The position numbers were made by a program, and so were the translations under genes. Under the pieces are notes generated by a model. That model worked only from the letters and a program-made list of their open reading frames with translations, searched no databases and had not been told where the DNA came from. DNA of 28,590 bases from Davidsoniella eucalypti. Lineage: Eukaryota; Ascomycota; Sordariomycetes; Microascales; Ceratocystidaceae. The first letter of the stretch is position 1; every line of letters begins with the position of its first letter. Of this stretch, positions 24,875-28,590 are shown piece after piece. Where the stretch lies: positions 1 through 28,590 of the forward strand of contig RMBW01000207.1 in assembly GCA_004009845.1 (NCBI GenBank), in the 5' to 3' direction.

Positions 24875-27706
24875 GGTGCTCCAGTATTGTTCGTTCGTAA
24901 ACCAGGCGGCGGTATCAGGTTCTGTGTCGATTATAGGGCCATCAACGCTATCTCCAAGAAGGATGCATACCCTCTCCCGCGTATCCAAGATACCTTACGC
25001 CGGATTTCCGAAAGTAAATGGGTTACCAAACTGGATGTTATAGCCGCCTTTCACCGTATCAGAATCGCCCCTGGCTCCGAAGAACTCACAGCATTTCGTA
25101 CGCCGCTGGGTGCCTTTGAATGGACCGTAGTTCCTTTTGGTCTTTCCAATGCACCTGCCGCTTTCCAGCGTTACATCAACAGCGTGCTACGAAAATGGCT
25201 GGGTATAAACTGTGATGCCTACATCGACGACATAGATGTAACTTCCAACGGGACTTTGGAGGAACACAAGAAGCTAGTCCTGGAGATTGTCTCTGCTTTA
25301 GATGCTGCTGGCTTACAGCTTGACCTGCGGAAATGTGTATTCGCAGCGAAAGAAATCAAGTTCTTGGGTTTCATTGTTGGACCTAGTGTCGGCATTAAGG
25401 CCGACCCCGAGAAGACTGAAGCCATCCGCAACTGGGAGCAGCCGAAGACTCTGAAAGGACTACGCGGATTTTTGGGTTTCATTAACTTCTATCGAGACTT
25501 TGTTCCTCATGCCTCCGCCATCTTGTCTCCGCTGGTTGCCCTTACCAAGAAAGATGTGCCGTTCGACTGGACGCCTGAGTGCTCCAAGGCTTTTGAGGAA
25601 ATTAAGTCCGCGTTTATTTCTCCCCCGGTGCTAGCACCTTTCGATCCTGACCGAGAAACCGTAGTGTCCACAGACGCTTCTGGATACGCCCTTGGTGCTG
25701 AACTATCACAACGAAGCCCCGACGGCCTATTCAGACCTGTTGCGTTTTTATCTCGCAAGCTCTCTCCGGCAGAAGCCAACTATCCTATTCACGACAAGGA
25801 AATGCTGGCTGTCTACTGGGCAATCCGTGAGTGGCGTCATTTCCTGCTTGGAACCGAGTTTGTAGTATACACTGATCACTTGAACTTGGAATATTTCCGC
25901 ACGAAACGCATTCTCGGTGAACGACAGAGACGCTGGGCCTACGAACTGTCAGATTTCTCCTTCTCTCTCCGCCATCGTCCTGGCACTGCTCAAGTAGTTC
26001 CTGACGCCCTTTCACGACGGGATCAGGACATGCCACACGACGCCACCGACGACAGACTAGCCAGCCGAGACCACCAAATGCTGAAAACGCTTCCCGGCAG
26101 TCCTGACTTGGTCGTTGTTGGCGCTATGTGGGCACAGGACCCAGACAAGGACATTTCTACAGACGAACAAGTTCGCACCACGGTATTAGTGTCTCCATTT
26201 CAAGACCCAGAACTGTCCCAGCTCTGGATGGACGCACTAAAGCACAACAACCGTTGGTGGCTTGCTCGTGATCTCGTCAAATCAGGTGCACGAACTTTTC
26301 CTCCCGCTTGGGGACTGCAATGGCAGATCAGCGAATGCCGACTTGACGATAAAGGTTTACTCCGCTGGCGCGACCGCTTATGGATTCCACGTTTTGAACC
26401 CCTCCGCACTAAATTAATTCAGAACATTCACGATTCTTATTTGGCAGGCCACCCTGGTCGTAACATTACCCGCGATCTGGTCTCTCGAGAATATGCTTGG
26501 CCTGGATTAACTTCGGACGTGCGCAGGTTTGTTTCGAATTGCTCTACTTGTGGTAAAAGCAAGATTTGGCGCGAACAAAAACGTGGTTTACTTAAGCCGT
26601 TGCCAGTGCCAGCACGGCCCTGGACAGAGCTGGCCATGGACTTTATTGGCCCTCTACCAGAGTCCCGCGGCTGCACAGCAATCTTAGGAGTCACCGATCG
26701 TCTTACCAAGTCGCAAGTGTTGATTCCAATGAAGTCTACCTCCTCTCGTGATACTGCAGAGGCCCTTCTGGTAAACGTATTCTCCCATCATGGATTTCCT
26801 TCAGCAATAGTTTCTGACCGTGGCCCCCAATTTGCGCATTTATTTTGGGGAGAAGTTTGCAGGCGCCTAGGCATCAAGCGACGTTTGTCCACCGCTTTCC
26901 ACCCACAAACCGACGGAGCCCAAGAAAGAAGTAATCAGGAAATCGAAGCCTATATTCGCAACTTCTGTTCTTTTGCTCAAAACGACTGGGCAGATCTCCT
27001 GCCGCAAGCGCAGCTTGCTCTCAACAACAGGATCGCATCAAGCACCGGCATGTCCCCCTTCTTCGCCAACCACGGTTTCAACATCGATATCATCGAGCCG
27101 TCGACTCAAGGGCTGCCTGCTTCTGCTGGATCTCCAGTCGAGGGTGCACAGCAGTGGCTAAGCAAGCTACGCGATGCCATGGCCTTTGCCCGCGCCTCTC
27201 TTGCCGCTGCTCAAGAAGCGCAGGAGAGAGCCTCGAACCGCCACCGTCAGCCAGCTGAGAAGTTCCATGTGGGTGATACAGTGTATCTTAGTACTAAAAA
27301 CATTTCCACAGCTCGTCCCTCTCGCAAACTCGATTGGCTAGCCAAACGCTACAAAGTCACAGGACTAGTAGGTAGCCACGTGGTCAAGCTCAATGTCCCA
27401 GGCAACATTTGGCCAAGTTTTCATGTCAGCATGGTGCGCCGAGCCGCTAATGATCCGCTCCCCTCTCAAGTCTTACAAGATGATGAGCCGGGGCCGGTGA
27501 CGGAGCGTGAAGCAGCTTCGAATCCTGACCTGGTAGCTGGCGAATGGAGGGTAGAGAGTATTTTAAAGACACGTAAAAATCGACGAGCAGAGCAGGCGTT
27601 AGTCAAGTGGTTAGGTTACGAAGACGCTACCTGGGAACCCCTCATTCACGTTAAGGATACCTTAGCTTGGAAAATCTTCGCAGAGGCGAATGGTCGCTCG
27701 GATTGA
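24875..27706 (+). CDS. pol: Element B pol, 3' part: RT, RNase H, integrase, chromodomain
   Basis: The frame resumes at GAPVLFVRKPGGG and is then open for over 900 codons. In order: RT (KLDVIAAFHRI, FGLSNAPAAFQR, CDAYIDD), RNase H (TDASGYALGAEL, HDKEMLA, TDHLNLEYF), DALSRRDQ, integrase zinc finger (IHDSYLAGHPG, CSTCGKSK), integrase core (AMDFIGPL, SDRGPQF, HPQTDGAQERSNQEIE), GPY/F-like module, and chromodomain (WRVESILKTRK, ALVKWLGYEDATWEP) close to the C-terminus. All catalytic residues are present. Without the upstream lesion this would be one polyprotein with the protease. Confidence 0.95.
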   Translation, partial: GAPVLFVRKPGGGIRFCVDYRAINAISKKDAYPLPRIQDTLRRISESKWVTKLDVIAAFHRIRIAPGSEELTAFRTPLGAFEWTVVPFGLSNAPAAFQRYINSVLRKWLGINCDAYIDDIDVTSNGTLEEHKKLVLEIVSALDAAGLQLDLRKCVFAAKEIKFLGFIVGPSVGIKADPEKTEAIRNWEQPKTLKGLRGFLGFINFYRDFVPHASAILSPLVALTKKDVPFDWTPECSKAFEEIKSAFISPPVLAPFDPDRETVVSTDASGYALGAELSQRSPDGLFRPVAFLSRKLSPAEANYPIHDKEMLAVYWAIREWRHFLLGTEFVVYTDHLNLEYFRTKRILGERQRRWAYELSDFSFSLRHRPGTAQVVPDALSRRDQDMPHDATDDRLASRDHQMLKTLPGSPDLVVVGAMWAQDPDKDISTDEQVRTTVLVSPFQDPELSQLWMDALKHNNRWWLARDLVKSGARTFPPAWGLQWQISECRLDDKGLLRWRDRLWIPRFEPLRTKLIQNIHDSYLAGHPGRNITRDLVSREYAWPGLTSDVRRFVSNCSTCGKSKIWREQKRGLLKPLPVPARPWTELAMDFIGPLPESRGCTAILGVTDRLTKSQVLIPMKSTSSRDTAEALLVNVFSHHGFPSAIVSDRGPQFAHLFWGEVCRRLGIKRRLSTAFHPQTDGAQERSNQEIEAYIRNFCSFAQNDWADLLPQAQLALNNRIASSTGMSPFFANHGFNIDIIEPSTQGLPASAGSPVEGAQQWLSKLRDAMAFARASLAAAQEAQERASNRHRQPAEKFHVGDTVYLSTKNISTARPSRKLDWLAKRYKVTGLVGSHVVKLNVPGNIWPSFHVSMVRRAANDPLPSQVLQDDEPGPVTEREAASNPDLVAGEWRVESILKTRKNRRAEQALVKWLGYEDATWEPLIHVKDTLAWKIFAEANGRSD

Positions 27707-27867
27707 ACTTAGTCATAGGTGATTTGTCACTCATTCTTCTTCTTGGTATCTGGTTATTTTTCATTGTTTTTCTGGTCCCTCCAATTTGTATCAATAATTT
27801 TTTATTTTATTTCTTTTTCTCAGCCTCATGGAGGGGGGCTCATATATCTTAGGTTAGTTAGAACATT
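27707..27867 (+). other. Element B 3' untranslated region
   Basis: T-rich sequence between the pol stop and the polypurine tract. A 61-codon hydrophobic frame overlaps it but has no ATG. Confidence 0.6.
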
Positions 27868-27877
27868 GAGGGGGGGG
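27868..27877 (+). other. Polypurine tract of element B
   Basis: GAG plus seven G, followed by TAGT and the 3' LTR. Position and composition are as expected for plus-strand priming. Confidence 0.8.
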
Positions 27878-27881
27878 TAGT

Positions 27882-28071
27882 TGAAAGGATCTAGGACCCA
27901 ATCTTGTTGGCTGTGGTATCTACCACAGCCGTTACTTTTGTCTATATAAGGAGGCCGTCTCCCTCCTTATTCTTGTCTAGTTCTTCTCTTCCCTCTCTAT
28001 CTTCTTTAACCTCGTCAAATACTATATCTCTTCTACTTCTGCAAGCCTCGTTCTCGTCGTAGATCGTCACA
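27882..28071 (+). repeat. 3' LTR of element B
   Basis: 190 bp, one C shorter than the 5' LTR and otherwise identical. It is followed by GAATG (28072-28076), the right copy of the target duplication. Confidence 0.96.
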
Positions 28072-28076
28072 GAATG

Positions 28077-28590
28077 TTACTTAGTTGAGTGGTACCGTGC
28101 CAGTACGAAATAATGAGTCTGATGATTCCTCCCCCTTGATGTTGCATGTGGGTGGGTGTGTGGGGATGCGGCTTGGTCCGATGGGACTGTGCTAACTTGC
28201 TCAATAATGGCTGAGGACGCGGTGACTAGGGAGCGATCTAGGAAGATGCGCCAAGCGAGGGTACTTTCGACGTGTTCTACTGGTTCCCAAGTGGGGTCCT
28301 GGTAACCTGACCACTTAACTAGTGCTGTTCGTGGCCGCGGTACTTACGCTGGCGGACGATTTCCTCAACTCGGAATTTGCCCTTCAGCTAGAGACTCGTC
28401 GCCGTATGCTTCGTCTTCGTAATGGCTTGGGTTTCATCGTCTTGGACACTTGAGAAGGTAGGGGGTTGTTGAAGGCAGTGACGGACCTTGTTCAGTGAAA
28501 GACAGGGTGGACCAAGCCGGGGACGTTCCAGTCGACTGCATGGGAACCTACGAGGCCTGTGACCGTGTAGCGGCGTGCCAGCCAATCTAA
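28077..28590 (-). pseudogene. pol: Element C pol tail (integrase end and chromodomain), continued
   Basis: From about 28200 to the window end the sequence aligns with element A 16320-16700, the end of integrase plus the chromodomain, in the same minus orientation; the TACTGGTTCCCAAGT and GGGGTCCTGGTAACC blocks match closely. Several indels break the frame, so it is non-functional. With 15428-15775 it forms one element interrupted by element B. The rest of C lies beyond the window. Confidence 0.85.

Larger units (their letters stand above)
15776..28071 (+). mobile_element. Element B: nearly complete Ty3/gypsy chromovirus
   Basis: LTRs at 15776-15966 and 27882-28071 differ by one C in a C run (15855-15860 region). 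GAATG flanks the whole unit (15771-15775 and 28072-28076). Subtracting element A and its duplication (6302 bp) leaves about 5994 bp, a normal size for this group. Order: LTR, primer site, [element A], leader, gag, pol with chromodomain, polypurine tract, LTR. One apparent single-base loss in pol, besides the A insertion, makes it non-autonomous. The near-identical LTRs indicate a young insertion. Confidence 0.96.

Noticed and set aside
27667..27852. Hydrophobic 61-codon frame after B pol, reminiscent of an env-like ORF
   Set aside because: It has no ATG (only TTG), overlaps the pol end, and reflects a T-rich untranslated region. Nothing supports an envelope gene.
1..28590. tRNA, rRNA, CRISPR or telomere repeats
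   Set aside because: I looked for tRNA B-box words, rRNA-like blocks, regularly spaced short repeats and TTAGGG-type arrays and found none.

Overview
The window is a retrotransposon-rich stretch of what looks like a filamentous ascomycete genome. I cannot name the genus. The main clues are Ty3/gypsy chromoviruses with C-terminal chromodomains, a Tad1/I-like non-LTR endonuclease fragment, and a decayed gene of the fungal secreted intradiol-dioxygenase type with a pyrimidine-rich leader. I see no intact host gene, no tRNA or rRNA and no CRISPR array.

Positions 1-15427 are an AT-rich graveyard. An LTR edge sits inside an antisense pol scrap (1-175). Two diverged direct copies of a ~1.9 kb repeat (D1, 178-2150; D2, 3876-5960) flank a truncated LINE (2151-3875). 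D1 carries a MITE-like insertion. Solo LTRs with perfect 5-bp target duplications lie at 5964-6130 (GGTAT), 6940-7120 (GTCTA), 9307-9484 (TTCAT), 10742-10920 (CAAAA) and 12864-13044 (GATAA). A ~0.55 kb inverted repeat (9159-9887 and 13346-13904) encloses a reversed D fragment, two solo LTRs and the dioxygenase pseudogene (11792-12697). One arm holds a solo LTR and the other keeps the matching empty site.

Positions 15428-28590 are a three-layer nest. Element C (minus strand, 3' LTR 15428-15605, damaged pol tail at 28077-28590) is split by element B (plus strand, 15776-28071, target duplication GAATG). B is in turn split immediately after its 5' LTR and primer site by element A (minus strand, 15983-22279, target duplication ATACC). 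A and B are almost complete: both have gag with zinc knuckles, then protease, reverse transcriptase, RNase H, integrase and chromodomain. The two A LTRs are identical and the two B LTRs differ by one base, so both insertions are recent. Each pol nevertheless carries one apparent single-base frameshift.

A and B share a replication plan readable from the DNA. Two bases inside the 5' LTR boundary is an 11-12 nt primer site complementary to a stretch of the element's own LTR, as in Tf1-type self-priming. That stretch lies 55-57 nt downstream of the TATA box, and the spacing is nearly constant in the related solo LTRs. In both elements pol lies in the -1 frame relative to gag, at the same TTTTT-plus-stop site followed by a short hairpin. 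Both Gag proteins begin with a hydrophobic, membrane-segment-like N-terminus followed by a strongly conserved module I do not recognise.
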